Both the position numbers and the translations under genes were made by a program. This document shows, one piece after another, positions 9,367 to 18,126 of a stretch of 64,000 bases of DNA. The notes beneath the pieces were generated by a model. It had not been told where the DNA came from. It worked only from the letters and a program-made list of their open reading frames with translations, and did no database searches. Location: positions 372,001-436,000 of the forward strand of contig NZ_JASNWF010000006.1 of assembly GCF_030283205.1 (NCBI RefSeq), given 5' to 3'. Numbering within the stretch: the first letter of the stretch is position 1; every line of letters begins with the position of its first letter. This DNA comes from Actinomadura opuntiae (GTDB lineage: Bacteria; Actinomycetota; Actinomycetes; Streptosporangiales; Streptosporangiaceae).

Positions 9367-9473
9367 GTCACGATTTCATAAGACAGCGGATGTATCGGAC
9401 GTGGAGGCCAATAGGATCCCTGCACCGCAGTGGCCGTCGGGGTCACCGGGCCGAGGTCTTGGGGAGCCGACTC
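9367..9473 (+). promoter_or_regulatory. Conserved upstream element and leader of second propeller gene
   Basis: Begins with GTCACGATTTCATAAGAC, which recurs exactly upstream of the third propeller gene. A candidate -10 (TAGGAT) is at 9412-9417. The small hairpin GTGGCC-loop-GGTCAC lies at 9430-9446, and a GGGGAG ribosome binding site precedes the GTG at 9474. Conservation between two paralogues supports function; the assigned promoter hexamer is tentative. Confidence 0.5.
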
Positions 9474-11117
9474 GTGAGAGCTCTTATGCGACAGCGCCGG
9501 ACGGGCGTCCGCGCGGGCGTGGCGGCCGCCGCCCTCTCGCTGGCGGGTGCGGCCTTCATGCCGGCCGGCCCGGCCGCCGCCGACACCGACCCGCCGTCCG
9601 GCACGCCGGCCACGGTCAGCGCCGACCCGCTGCCGACCGCGCAGATCAACGGCGTCGTGTGGAGCATGGCCACGGTCGGCAACACGGTCTACGCGACCGG
9701 GAGCTTCACCAAGGCGCGCCCCGCGGGCGTCGCCGAGGGCGGGGCGGGCGAGGTCGCGCGCGGCAACATCCTCGCCTTCGACCTGACGACCGGGAAGCTC
9801 AGCACCTCGTTCGTGCACACGCTCGACGGCCAGGGCCTGCGGATCATCGCCTCCCCCGACGGCAGCCGGGTGTACGTCGGCGGCGACTTCACCAAGGTCG
9901 ACGGCAAGGCGCACAACCACCTCGCCGCGTTCGACACCACGACGGGCGCGCTGATCGACTCGTTCGCGCCCAACGTGCACAACCGCGTCCGCGCCATCGC
10001 CGCGACGAACTCGACCGTGTACGTCGGCGGCAACTTCTTCAACGTCAACGGCAGCGGGCGGACGCGGCTGGCGGCGGTGAAGGCCTCCGACGGGTCCAAC
10101 ATCGGGACCTGGCGGCCGACCGCCGACGACGACGAGGTCTACGCGCTCGCGCTGTACGGCGACCGCGTGATCGTCGGCGGGAAGTTCCAGAAGGTCAACG
10201 GCCAGTCCCACGTCGGCATCGCGGCGGTCAGCGCGACCAACGGCGGCACGCTGCCGTGGAGCAGCAGGCCGATCCCGACCAGGAGCGACAGCACCCACTT
10301 CTCGTACGTGACGGACCTGCGCGTCGACGACGGCATCGTCTACGCCGGCGCTGACGGGGAGGGCTGGCACTGGTACGACGGCCGGTTCGCCGCTGAGGCC
10401 GACACCGGCGACCTAGTGTGGCTGGACAACTGCTACGGCGCCACCTACGGCGTCTACCCCGTGGCCAACGAGGTCTACAGCGTCTCGCACGCGCACGACT
10501 GCACCTCGCTCGGCGCGTTCCCCGACACCACCCCGCAGACCAACCACCGGGCGCTGTCGGAGACCAAGGCCGCGACCGGCACCGACCGCGGCCTGCCGGG
10601 CGCGAACAGCAACTACAGCAGGCAGCCGGTCCCGAGCCTGCTGCACTGGTTCCCCAGGCTCGCCGTCGGCTCGTTCACCCAGCAGTCCCAGGCGGCCTGG
10701 GCCGTCACCGGCAGCGGCGACTACGTCGCCATGGGCGGCGAGTTCCCCAAGGTGAACGGCAAGGCCCAGCAGGGGCTGGTGCGGTTCGCGCTGAAGGCGA
10801 AGGCGCCGAACAAGGTCGGCCCGGAGGGCGCCAGCCTCAAGGCTCCGACGGCGAGCGCCCGGCTCGGCGGCTCCATCCGCGTGACGTGGAAGACCACCTG
10901 GGACATGGACAACGCCTCGCTGAGGTACGAGGTGCTGCGCGACGGCGGCAAGACCGCGATCGGGACGCTGACCAGGTCCGCCGCGTTCTGGAACCCGGCG
11001 AGCCTGGTCTACACCGACACCACCGCCCCGAGCGGCGCCCACACCTACAAGATCCGCGCCGTGGACGCCAACGGGAACGCGGCGACGAGCGCGGCGTCCA
11101 ACTCCGTCCGGCGGTGA
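9474..11117 (+). CDS. Secreted beta-propeller protein with FnIII-like C-terminus (paralogue 2)
   Basis: 547 residues from the GTG at 9474, which has GGGGAG seven bases upstream and aligns with the start of the third paralogue; a longer frame reaches back to 9363. A signal peptide ends near PAAADTDPP. The protein is the propeller plus FnIII-like part of its upstream neighbour and ends right after the FnIII segment (AASNSVRR), without LamG or PKD domains. Repeats such as SRVYVGGDFTKVDG and STVYVGGNFFNVNGSG are visible. Long stretches of DNA are nearly identical to the third paralogue (compare 9787-10110 with 11681-12000), indicating recent duplication or gene conversion. The cysteine pair (DNCYGATYG and HAHDCTSLG) is conserved in all three and could form a disulfide. 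The role is unknown; it is expected outside the cell. Confidence 0.75.
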   Translation: MRALMRQRRTGVRAGVAAAALSLAGAAFMPAGPAAADTDPPSGTPATVSADPLPTAQINGVVWSMATVGNTVYATGSFTKARPAGVAEGGAGEVARGNILAFDLTTGKLSTSFVHTLDGQGLRIIASPDGSRVYVGGDFTKVDGKAHNHLAAFDTTTGALIDSFAPNVHNRVRAIAATNSTVYVGGNFFNVNGSGRTRLAAVKASDGSNIGTWRPTADDDEVYALALYGDRVIVGGKFQKVNGQSHVGIAAVSATNGGTLPWSSRPIPTRSDSTHFSYVTDLRVDDGIVYAGADGEGWHWYDGRFAAEADTGDLVWLDNCYGATYGVYPVANEVYSVSHAHDCTSLGAFPDTTPQTNHRALSETKAATGTDRGLPGANSNYSRQPVPSLLHWFPRLAVGSFTQQSQAAWAVTGSGDYVAMGGEFPKVNGKAQQGLVRFALKAKAPNKVGPEGASLKAPTASARLGGSIRVTWKTTWDMDNASLRYEVLRDGGKTAIGTLTRSAAFWNPASLVYTDTTAPSGAHTYKIRAVDANGNAATSAASNSVRR

Positions 11118-11154
11118 ACGGCGGCCCCGGAAAGGTGATCGGCCCCGACGCCTG

Positions 11155-11192
11155 AAAGTGCTCCGAGGTTTACACCTCGGAGCACTTTTCTA
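11155..11192 (+). terminator. Strong rho-independent terminator
   Basis: A perfect 15-bp stem (11155-11169 with 11174-11188) around a TTAC loop is followed by TTTTCTATTT. It lies just after the second propeller gene, so the third gene is transcribed from its own promoter. Confidence 0.9.
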
Positions 11193-11253
11193 TTTCCGGA
11201 TGCGGCCATACTGCGCTGAGCAGCCGACTTCAAGCGCAGCGTGAGCGGTTCGC

Positions 11254-11364
11254 GTCACGATTTCATAAGACGGCGGATAGGCCGCGCGGGATTGGCACTA
11301 AGATCGCCAGACCGGAGTGGCCGTCGGGGCCACCGGGGGTCACGTGCTTTAGGGGATCCGACTC
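11254..11364 (+). promoter_or_regulatory. Conserved upstream element and leader of third propeller gene
   Basis: Starts with the same GTCACGATTTCATAAGAC block as 9367-9384 and at nearly the same distance from the start codon (111 versus 107 bases). A candidate -10 (TAAGAT) is at 11299-11304. The hairpin GTGGCC-loop-GGCCAC at 11317-11333 differs from the other copy by one base change that keeps pairing (C-G here, U-G there). The AGGGGAT ribosome binding site precedes the GTG at 11365. Confidence 0.5.
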
Positions 11365-13023
11365 GTGAGAGCTCATCTACGACCGCGCCGTTCCAGCGTG
11401 CGCGCGGGCCTGGGGACCGCCGCCGCGCTCTCGCTCGTGGGCGCCGCACTCCTGCCGGCCGGGACGGCCGGGGCCGACACCATGCCGCCGGCGACGCTGC
11501 CCGCGACCGTGAGCGCCGACCCGCTGCCCACGGCCCAGGTGAACGGCGTCGTGTGGAGCATGGCGACGGTCGGCAACACGGTCTACGCGACCGGGAACTT
11601 CACCAAGGCGCGCCCGGCCGGCGTGAGGGCGGGCGGGGCCGGCGAGGTCGCCCGCGGCAACATCATGGCGTTCGACCTGACGACCGGGAAGCTCAGCACC
11701 TCGTTCGTGCACACGCTCGACGGCCAGGGCCTGCGGCTCATGGCGTCCCCGGACGGCAAGCGCGTCTACGTCGGCGGCGACTTCACCAAGGTCGACGGCA
11801 AGGCGCACAACCACCTCGCCGCGTTCGACACCACGACCGGCGCGCTGATCGACTCGTTCGCGCCCAACGTGCACAACCGCGTCCGCGCCATCGCGGCGAC
11901 GAACTCGACCGTGTACGTCGGCGGCAACTTCTTCAACGTCAACGGCAAGGCGCGGACGCGGCTCGCCGCGGTGAAGGCCTCCGACGGCTCGAACATCGAC
12001 ACCTGGCGGCCCGTCGCCAACGACGACGAGGTGTACGCCCTCGCCGTCTCCGGCGACCGCGTCATCGTCGGCGGCCGGTTCCAGCAGCTGAACGGCCAGA
12101 AGCAGGTCGGCATCGGCGCGGTCAGCGCGACCAACGGCGGCACGCTGCCGTGGAGCAGCAAGCCGATCCCGACCAAGGCCACCGAGCCCGACAGCGAGGG
12201 CAAGTACGGCTTCTCCTACGTCACGGACCTGCGGATCCAGGACGGCGTCGTCTACGGCGCGGCCGACGGCGAGCGGTACCACTGGTTCGACGGCCGGTTC
12301 GCCGCCAAGGCCGACACCGGCGCCCTGGTGTGGCTGGACAACTGCTACGGCGCCACCTACGGCATCCTGCCCGTCGGCCAGACCGTCTACAGCGTCGGGC
12401 ACCCGCACGACTGCTCCTCGCTCGGCGCGTTCCCCGAGACCGACCCGAAGACCTTCCACCGCACGATCGCCGAGACCTTCGACGCGCGCGGCACCGACCA
12501 CGCCAAGCCGGGCACCAACAGCAACTACAGCAAGCAGCCGATCCCGGCGCTGCTGGACTGGTTCCCCAAGCTCGGCATGGGCACCTTCACCCAGCAGTTC
12601 CAGGCCGCCTGGGCCGTCACGGGCAACAGCGGCTACGTCGCGATGGGCGGCGAGTTCCCGAACGTGAACGGCAAGGCGCAGGCCGGCCTGGTGCGGTTCG
12701 CCGTGAAGGCCAAGGCGCCGAACAAGGTCGGCCCGACGACCGGCATGAAGGCGCCGACCGTGACCCGGACGTCCACCGGCCTCAAGGTGTCCTGGAAGGG
12801 CACCTGGGACATGGACAACGGCTGGCTGCACTACGAGGTGCTGCGCGACAGCTCGACCACCGCGCTGACCAGCGTCAAGCGGCTGTCGCAGTTCTGGGCC
12901 GAGCCGTCGATGACCTTCACCGACACCAAGGCCCCCGCGGGCAAGCACACCTACCGGATCCGCGTGAAGGACCCGCTGGGCAACACCATCACCGGCCCGG
13001 CGTCCGCCGCCGTGACGCGGTGA
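11365..13023 (+). CDS. Secreted beta-propeller protein with FnIII-like C-terminus (paralogue 3)
   Basis: 552 residues. The signal peptide has an Arg-rich start (MRAHLRPRRSSVRAG) and ends near TAGADTMPP. The propeller and FnIII-like arrangement is the same as in the second paralogue, with repeats such as KRVYVGGDFTKVDG and STVYVGGNFFNVNGKA, and the conserved Cys pair (DNCYGATYG, HPHDCSSLG). It carries a short extra loop with TEPDSEGKYG near residue 270. It ends at AAVTR without further modules and is followed by a symmetric terminator. The GTG start has an AGGGGAT site upstream and lies inside the conserved leader. It probably encodes an exported or surface-associated protein; no enzymatic residues are identified. 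Confidence 0.75.
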   Translation: MRAHLRPRRSSVRAGLGTAAALSLVGAALLPAGTAGADTMPPATLPATVSADPLPTAQVNGVVWSMATVGNTVYATGNFTKARPAGVRAGGAGEVARGNIMAFDLTTGKLSTSFVHTLDGQGLRLMASPDGKRVYVGGDFTKVDGKAHNHLAAFDTTTGALIDSFAPNVHNRVRAIAATNSTVYVGGNFFNVNGKARTRLAAVKASDGSNIDTWRPVANDDEVYALAVSGDRVIVGGRFQQLNGQKQVGIGAVSATNGGTLPWSSKPIPTKATEPDSEGKYGFSYVTDLRIQDGVVYGAADGERYHWFDGRFAAKADTGALVWLDNCYGATYGILPVGQTVYSVGHPHDCSSLGAFPETDPKTFHRTIAETFDARGTDHAKPGTNSNYSKQPIPALLDWFPKLGMGTFTQQFQAAWAVTGNSGYVAMGGEFPNVNGKAQAGLVRFAVKAKAPNKVGPTTGMKAPTVTRTSTGLKVSWKGTWDMDNGWLHYEVLRDSSTTALTSVKRLSQFWAEPSMTFTDTKAPAGKHTYRIRVKDPLGNTITGPASAAVTR

Positions 13024-13048
13024 GCCGGACGAACTGAGCGCGTGATAC

Positions 13049-13086
13049 GGAACGCCCCCCGGTGGAGCTCCACCGGGGGGCGTTCC
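13049..13086. terminator. Bidirectional terminator
   Basis: Perfect 38-base palindrome (GGAACGCCCCCCGGTGG and its complement around AGCT) between the convergent ends of the third propeller gene and the APH-fold gene. Confidence 0.75.
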
Positions 13087-13099
13087 ATGTCCGCGGGGG

Positions 13100-14017
13100 T
13101 CAGGCGGCGCCCAGCCGCCTCAGGATGTCGCCGAGGCGGGTGTTGAAGGCCGCGTCGTGGTCGCCGGCCGAGCGCTGCGCGACCCGCTTCAGCCAGAACT
13201 CCGCGGCCTCTCCGCAGCCGCTCACGTCGTCGCGCCCGGACGGCTTGCCGAACACCGTGGCGTGCGTCGCCTCGTAGTAGACGAGGTCGGCGCCCGGCGG
13301 GGCCCACGCCGCGTCCTCCCAGTCGATCAGCCACGGCAGGCCCCGGCCGCAGTGCCGCAGGTTCCAGGCCGTCAGGTCGCCGTGCATCGGCGCCCAGTGG
13401 TCCGGGGTCCCGGACGGGCGGGGCAGCACCGCCGCGAGCCGCCGCTGCAGGTCCGCCAGCAGCGGCGCCAGCGCGACGCCGCGCACCGGGCGGGCCGGGC
13501 GCGGCGGCATCGCCTCGATCACCATCCAGTGCCAGCCGGCGGTCTCGTCGCGGTCCAGCACGCGGGGGACGCGGAACCCCTCCGCGCGGCCCTCGGGGAA
13601 CGCCGACAGCGCGCACTCCTCTCGGTCCAGCTCGCCCGCGTCGTCGCGCAGCTTGAGGAACCCGGTCGGCCGTCCGCCGCGCAGCAGCACCGCCGCCAGG
13701 CCCGTCCGGGACGCCTGCGGGCGCTCGTAGAGGGCCAGGCCGTCGAACGTGCCGATCCGCTCCACCAGCGTCCGCCAGCGCTCCGGCCCGCCCGGCGGCT
13801 CCCAGCGGACGCGCGGGCCGGGCAGCACGCGCGGCCCGGCGACCGCCACGGCGCCGTACATCGCCCACTGCGCCGCCAGCGCGGGCAGCTTGGAGCGGGT
13901 GAACAGCGAGACGCCGGCGAGCGCCCCGCGCCGCGACCCGGCCGGGACCAGGACGTTGCCGGTCCCCATCCGCGGCCGGACGAATTCATGACCAGATGTG
14001 GTCATCTGCTCGCTCAT
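13100..14017 (-). CDS. Aminoglycoside phosphotransferase-fold protein
   Basis: 305 residues. The APH/choline-kinase catalytic core is recognisable: HGDLTAWNLR (Brenner-type H-G-D loop, about residue 212) and LIDWEDAAWAPPGADLVYY (metal-binding D segment, about residue 229). The N-terminal half (LKLRDDAGELDREECAL) could hold the nucleotide-binding lysine and glutamate. Members phosphorylate small molecules or sugars; many are unassigned. The gene overlaps nothing and is followed by a GT4 gene on the same strand (5-bp gap), so the pair probably forms one transcript. In a polysaccharide locus a sugar or carrier kinase is more likely than antibiotic resistance, but this is inference. Confidence 0.7.
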   Translation of the reverse strand: MSEQMTTSGHEFVRPRMGTGNVLVPAGSRRGALAGVSLFTRSKLPALAAQWAMYGAVAVAGPRVLPGPRVRWEPPGGPERWRTLVERIGTFDGLALYERPQASRTGLAAVLLRGGRPTGFLKLRDDAGELDREECALSAFPEGRAEGFRVPRVLDRDETAGWHWMVIEAMPPRPARPVRGVALAPLLADLQRRLAAVLPRPSGTPDHWAPMHGDLTAWNLRHCGRGLPWLIDWEDAAWAPPGADLVYYEATHATVFGKPSGRDDVSGCGEAAEFWLKRVAQRSAGDHDAAFNTRLGDILRRLGAA

Positions 14018-14021
14018 GCCG

Positions 14022-15164
14022 TCACTTACCGCGAACGGTCTTGCGCGTACGGCGACCGGCCAGCAGGTCCTCGCACAGCCGCTCGTAGGACGCCGCGACG
14101 TCGTCCCACACGTACCGCTCCGCGGCCCGCTTGCGCGCCGCCGCGCCCCGGTCGCCCGCCGCGCCCGGATCGGCCTCCGCCGCCTCCACCTGCGCCGCCA
14201 GCTCCGCCGCGTCGCCGAAGAACCGGCCCGCCTCCTCGCCCAGCACCTCGCGGTTGAAGTTCACGTCGTAGGCCAGCACCGACGCGCCCGCGCCCATGGC
14301 GCGCAGCAGCGACGGGTTCGTCCCGCCGACCGAGTGGCCGTGGATGTAGGTGAGCGCGCCCGCGTACAGGGCGTCCAGCAGGTCCTGGTCCCACACGCCG
14401 CCCATGAAGGTGATGCGCGGGTCGTCGCCCGCCAGCTCCTTCACCTGCGCGGTGTACTCGTCGGCGTACGGCGCCGAACCGACCACGACCAGCGGCTTCT
14501 CGGCCTTGCTGCGCCGGTAGCCCTCCACCGCCAGGTGCACGTGGTTCTCCGGCTCGAACCGGGCGACGACCAGGTGGAACCCGCCCGGCTCGTACCCCGC
14601 GTCCGCCAGCTTCCCGGTGTCGGTACCGCTCAGGATCGGCGCGCCGTACGGGATGAACACCGTGTCGGCGTCGAACCGCTCCCGGTAGTAGTCCTGGATG
14701 CCGACGGCGTCGGCGATCAGCGCGTCCGACCAGCGCACCGCCATCGCCTCGGCGGCGCGGTAGTACTTCTGCCCGGTCCCGCTCCACTTGGTGCGCTTCC
14801 ACTCCAGGCCGTCGACGTGCGTGGCGACCGGGATCCGCAGCGTCCGCAGGATCGGCAGCATCGGCGCGTTCGCCGCGTTGAACAGCAGCGCGACGTCCGC
14901 GCCCTCCTTGCCGATCTTGCTGCGGAAGGCGTGCAGCACCGACAGGCCGGTGTGGCTGAGCGTCTCGGCGACCTTCTTCTCGATCGCCGGCAGGTACACC
15001 AGCCGCATGCCCAGGTACTCCGGCTCGGGGTGGCGCTCGCCCCGGCAGTAGACGGTGACCTCGTGCCCGCCCGCCACCAGCCGCCTGCCGATCTCCTCGA
15101 CCGCCGTCTCGAAACCGCCGTACCTCGCCGGTACCCCGCGCGTCCCTACCATGGCGATGCGCAC
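14022..15164 (-). CDS. Glycosyltransferase family 4 with DUF1972-type N-terminus
   Basis: 380 residues. The N-terminus MRIAMVGTRGVPARYGGFET is the signature of DUF1972-type glycosyltransferases (often rhamnosyltransferases). The second half has the GT-B sugar-nucleotide site, including HGHSVGGTNPSLLRAMGAG (about residue 275), where the family's usual E-x7-E is replaced by the G-T-N-P-S-L version common in this subgroup. It acts in the cytosol, adding a sugar to a lipid-linked intermediate. The GTG start at 15164 has a GGGGGT purine tract upstream. Divergent from the other glycosyltransferase; the 148-bp gap holds both promoters. The sugar donor cannot be read from sequence. Confidence 0.85.
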   Translation of the reverse strand: MRIAMVGTRGVPARYGGFETAVEEIGRRLVAGGHEVTVYCRGERHPEPEYLGMRLVYLPAIEKKVAETLSHTGLSVLHAFRSKIGKEGADVALLFNAANAPMLPILRTLRIPVATHVDGLEWKRTKWSGTGQKYYRAAEAMAVRWSDALIADAVGIQDYYRERFDADTVFIPYGAPILSGTDTGKLADAGYEPGGFHLVVARFEPENHVHLAVEGYRRSKAEKPLVVVGSAPYADEYTAQVKELAGDDPRITFMGGVWDQDLLDALYAGALTYIHGHSVGGTNPSLLRAMGAGASVLAYDVNFNREVLGEEAGRFFGDAAELAAQVEAAEADPGAAGDRGAAARKRAAERYVWDDVAASYERLCEDLLAGRRTRKTVRGK

Positions 15165-15312
15165 CCTGACCCCCAGCCATTACCGTCGCTTTGTGATTGA
15201 TCCGCACAGATTATGCGGAAGGGCTGCTGCGCGTCCCAGCGGTGAACGACAGTTAATCTGAAGGTTGCGGGAGACTGGTATCCAGGGGGCTGGAGCACCA
15301 GAAGGAGGGCAA

Positions 15313-16473
15313 GTGGCCGAACGGGACGCAAGGTCCGCGGTGGTGCTGGCGCACCCGTCGCCCGACCTCTACGGCTCCGACCGGATGCTCGTGGAGTCGG
15401 TGCGCGCACTGGTCCCGGGCCGCCGCGTCATCGTGGCGCTGCCGGCGGACGGGCCGCTCTCGCCGGTGCTGAGGGACGCGGGCGCGGAGGTCGTCGTGCT
15501 GCCCGTCCCGGTGCTGCGCAAGGCGTACATGTCGCCGTTCGGGCTCGTGCGCCTGGCGTTCGCCGCGACCCGGGCGCTGCCCCGGGCCTGGCGGCTGCTG
15601 CGCCGCGAGCGCGCCGCGGCGCTCTACGTCAACACCGTCACGATCCCGCTGTGGCTGGTCGCCGCGCGGCTCGCCCGGGTGCCCGCGCTGTGCCACGTCC
15701 ACGAGGCCGAGGACGACGTGCCCGGCCCGGTGCGCGCCGCGCTGTCGATGCCGCTGCGGCTCGCCCGCTCCGTCGTCGTCAACAGCCGCGCCAGCGCCGC
15801 CGCGCTCGGCTCCGCCGGGCGGAACGCGCAGATCATCTACAACGGCGTCGAGGAGCCCCCCGGGCCGGTCGAGCCGCCGCGCGCCGAGCTGACCGGGCCC
15901 GCGCGGATCGTGCTGGTCGGCCGGCTGTCGCCGCGCAAGGGCTCCGACGTCGCGGTCCGCGCCGTCCGAGCACTGCGTGATCGCGGCTACGATGCGAACC
16001 TGACCCTGGTCGGCAGCGTCTTCCCTGGATATGAATGGTTCGAGGAGGAGCTGCGGGCCCTGGCCGGCGACGACGGCGCGGTGGCGTTCGCTGGTTTCCG
16101 CCCGTCGGTGTGGAATTCGTTCGCCGAGGCGGACATCGCGATCGTCCCCTCGCGCGTCGAACCCTTCGGTAACGTCGCCGTCGAGGCCATGCTCGCCGGC
16201 CGGCCGGTCGTCGCCAGCGCCACCCAGGGGCTGGTGGAGATCGTCACCGACGGGGAGAACGGGGTCCTGGTCGCTCCGGACGACCCGGACGCCCTGGCGG
16301 CCGGGATCGCCCGGCTGCTGGACGACTGGAACGGCGCGCTGGCGATGGCCAAGCGGGCCGGCGCCGACGCCGCCCGGCGGTTCGGCAAGGACCGCTACCA
16401 CCGCGAGCTGCGGGACACCGTCCGCGGACTCGCCGGACCCGAAGCCGCCCCCCACCCGCCCACGGCCTCCTGA
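15313..16473 (+). CDS. Glycosyltransferase family 4
   Basis: 386 residues. GT-B fold with an N-terminal acceptor part (VVLAHPSPDLYGSDRMLVES) and a C-terminal nucleotide-sugar part with ARIVLVGRLSPRKGSDVAV and VEPFGNVAVEAMLAGRPVV, which includes the E-x7-E pair of GT4 enzymes. GTG at 15313 is chosen because AAGGAGGG lies five bases upstream; the frame is open back to 15265 but only with a TTG. It leads a tight co-directional group with the Wzz-like gene (18-bp gap) and the flippase (overlapping stop/start), consistent with one operon for assembly and export of a polysaccharide. Confidence 0.85.
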   Translation: MAERDARSAVVLAHPSPDLYGSDRMLVESVRALVPGRRVIVALPADGPLSPVLRDAGAEVVVLPVPVLRKAYMSPFGLVRLAFAATRALPRAWRLLRRERAAALYVNTVTIPLWLVAARLARVPALCHVHEAEDDVPGPVRAALSMPLRLARSVVVNSRASAAALGSAGRNAQIIYNGVEEPPGPVEPPRAELTGPARIVLVGRLSPRKGSDVAVRAVRALRDRGYDANLTLVGSVFPGYEWFEEELRALAGDDGAVAFAGFRPSVWNSFAEADIAIVPSRVEPFGNVAVEAMLAGRPVVASATQGLVEIVTDGENGVLVAPDDPDALAAGIARLLDDWNGALAMAKRAGADAARRFGKDRYHRELRDTVRGLAGPEAAPHPPTAS

Positions 16474-16491
16474 GGACTCCAAGAGCATCCG

Positions 16492-18126
16492 ATGACAGCA
16501 CAGACCCCCGTTACACCGGAGATCAGCCTCGTCGAGGCGGTCTGGCGCTACCGGCTGATGTCGCTCATCATCGTGCTGGCCAGCGTCCTCGCCTCGGTCG
16601 CGGCCACCCAGATCCTGTTCGGCGGCGCGACCGCCACCGCCAGGTTCGCGGTCACCGACCCCACCAACAACAACAACGCGCTGCGCATGGGCGTGGTCTC
16701 CGGGCAGGGCTACGCCGCCTACACCGCGCAGCGCGCGGCGTTCGCCGGCTCCACCCCGGTGATGGCCCGCGCCGCCGAGATCGTCAAGAGCAAGCACGGC
16801 CCGAGCCTCACCGGCGAGCAGCTGCGCGGCCGGGTCAAGACCTCCAGCAAGCCGGACGGCGGCGTCGTCGTCGTCACCGCCAACGGCTCGAACATGCCCG
16901 AGGCCGCCGTCATCGCCAACGCGGTGCTGCAGGCCTACCAGGACGTCACCGTCTCCACGAACAACAGCAACCTCGACGAGCAGATCAAGGGGCTGAAGGA
17001 GCAGGAGACGAAGATCACCGAGCAGATGCAGTCGACGCAGGCGGGCACGCACGGCTACAAGGTGCTGGCGAGCCAGCTGGCGAAGATCCAGTCGGACGAG
17101 AGCGGCCTGCTGTCGGCCCGGTCGAAGAACAACGACGGCGTCCAGTTCACCGACACCGCCGACCCGACCGCGCCGACCCCCAGCAAGCTGCCGCAGAACG
17201 GCGCGATCGGCTTCGCGGTCGGCGCGATCCTGGCGTGCATCGTGTCGTTCCTGCGCGCCTCGTCCCGGCCCCGCGCCCAGGTGCTCGGCGGGCCGTCCGC
17301 CGCGATGGGCGGGGCCCCGGGCGGCACGCCCGGCGGGGCGCTCGGCGGCCCGGGCACGCCGATGCCCGAGCTTCCGGCGGGCCGGTCCTACCAGGGCCGC
17401 CGGTCCCTCGGCGACGGGCGCCCGCCCGCGCCGGCGGACGACGGCTACCGCGCCGACTACCGGTCCGACGCCTACGGCGGCTACGCCGACGAGCAGCAGC
17501 CGCCCGAGCGGGGCCGCGGCCGCCGCGCGCGCCGGTCCGCGCCGCCCGCCGACCCCACCGCCGGAGGGGCCTGGGGCCCCGAGGAGGGGCGCGGCGGCCA
17601 GGTCGCGCCGCCCGCGTCGGCCACCCAGGCGATCCCCGCCGCCCCGCCGCCCCTCCCGCCGGAGCGCGGCCGGTCGTCGCGGGCGAACGGGGCCGGGACG
17701 TCCGGGTCGTCGTCGCGCTCGTCGTCCGGCCCGCGCGGCACGCGGGTGGCCGGCAACGGGGCCTCCACCGGGAACGGGGCGTCCGGCGCGCCCAAGACGC
17801 CGCCGGCCAAGCCGCCGTCCGGCAAGGCGCCGCGCAAGGCCGCGCCCAAGGGCCGCGGCGACGCGCCCGCCGAGGCCGACAAGCGGCCCGCCTCCGACAT
17901 CGCCGCCGAGCTGTGGCCCGACGGCGGCGACCCGACCCGCACCGCCGAGGACCCGCTGTACCTGCTCGGCGGCAAGGCGCCCGGCGCGGACAAGCCGTCC
18001 GCCGACAAGCCGGTGTCCGACAAGCCCGCGCCCGACAAGGGCAGGGGCGGCAAGCCCGAGCCGGGCAGCGGGTCCGGCAAGGGAAAAGGCGACACGTCCC
18101 TGATGCACTACGACCTGGACAGGTGA
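16492..18126 (+). CDS. Wzz-like chain-length determinant membrane protein with long disordered tail
   Basis: 544 residues. The N-terminal part is a Wzz/YveK-type co-polymerase: first membrane helix about residues 22-44, an extracytoplasmic region with a helical coiled segment (about 159-200, LDEQIKGLKEQETKITEQMQ), then a second helix (about 237-255) preceded by the Pro-rich TPSKLPQNG typical of the family. The remaining 290 residues form a low-complexity cytoplasmic tail rich in Gly, Pro, Arg, Ala and Lys (repeated DKPSADKPVSDKPAPDK near the end). No tyrosine-kinase domain is fused, and no separate BY-kinase is seen in the window. It probably tunes chain length for the Wzy-like polymerase. 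The stop overlaps the flippase start (GTGA). Confidence 0.75.
   Translation: MTAQTPVTPEISLVEAVWRYRLMSLIIVLASVLASVAATQILFGGATATARFAVTDPTNNNNALRMGVVSGQGYAAYTAQRAAFAGSTPVMARAAEIVKSKHGPSLTGEQLRGRVKTSSKPDGGVVVVTANGSNMPEAAVIANAVLQAYQDVTVSTNNSNLDEQIKGLKEQETKITEQMQSTQAGTHGYKVLASQLAKIQSDESGLLSARSKNNDGVQFTDTADPTAPTPSKLPQNGAIGFAVGAILACIVSFLRASSRPRAQVLGGPSAAMGGAPGGTPGGALGGPGTPMPELPAGRSYQGRRSLGDGRPPAPADDGYRADYRSDAYGGYADEQQPPERGRGRRARRSAPPADPTAGGAWGPEEGRGGQVAPPASATQAIPAAPPPLPPERGRSSRANGAGTSGSSSRSSSGPRGTRVAGNGASTGNGASGAPKTPPAKPPSGKAPRKAAPKGRGDAPAEADKRPASDIAAELWPDGGDPTRTAEDPLYLLGGKAPGADKPSADKPVSDKPAPDKGRGGKPEPGSGSGKGKGDTSLMHYDLDR

Noticed and set aside
13100-14017. Aminoglycoside resistance gene.
   Set aside because: The APH fold is shared by many kinases, and the linkage with a glycosyltransferase in a polysaccharide locus makes resistance the less likely role.
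15253-18108. A 951-codon open frame on the minus strand opposite the second glycosyltransferase and Wzz-like genes.
   Set aside because: Composition is Arg/Gly/Val-rich without domains; the plus-strand genes are supported by motifs and ribosome binding sites.
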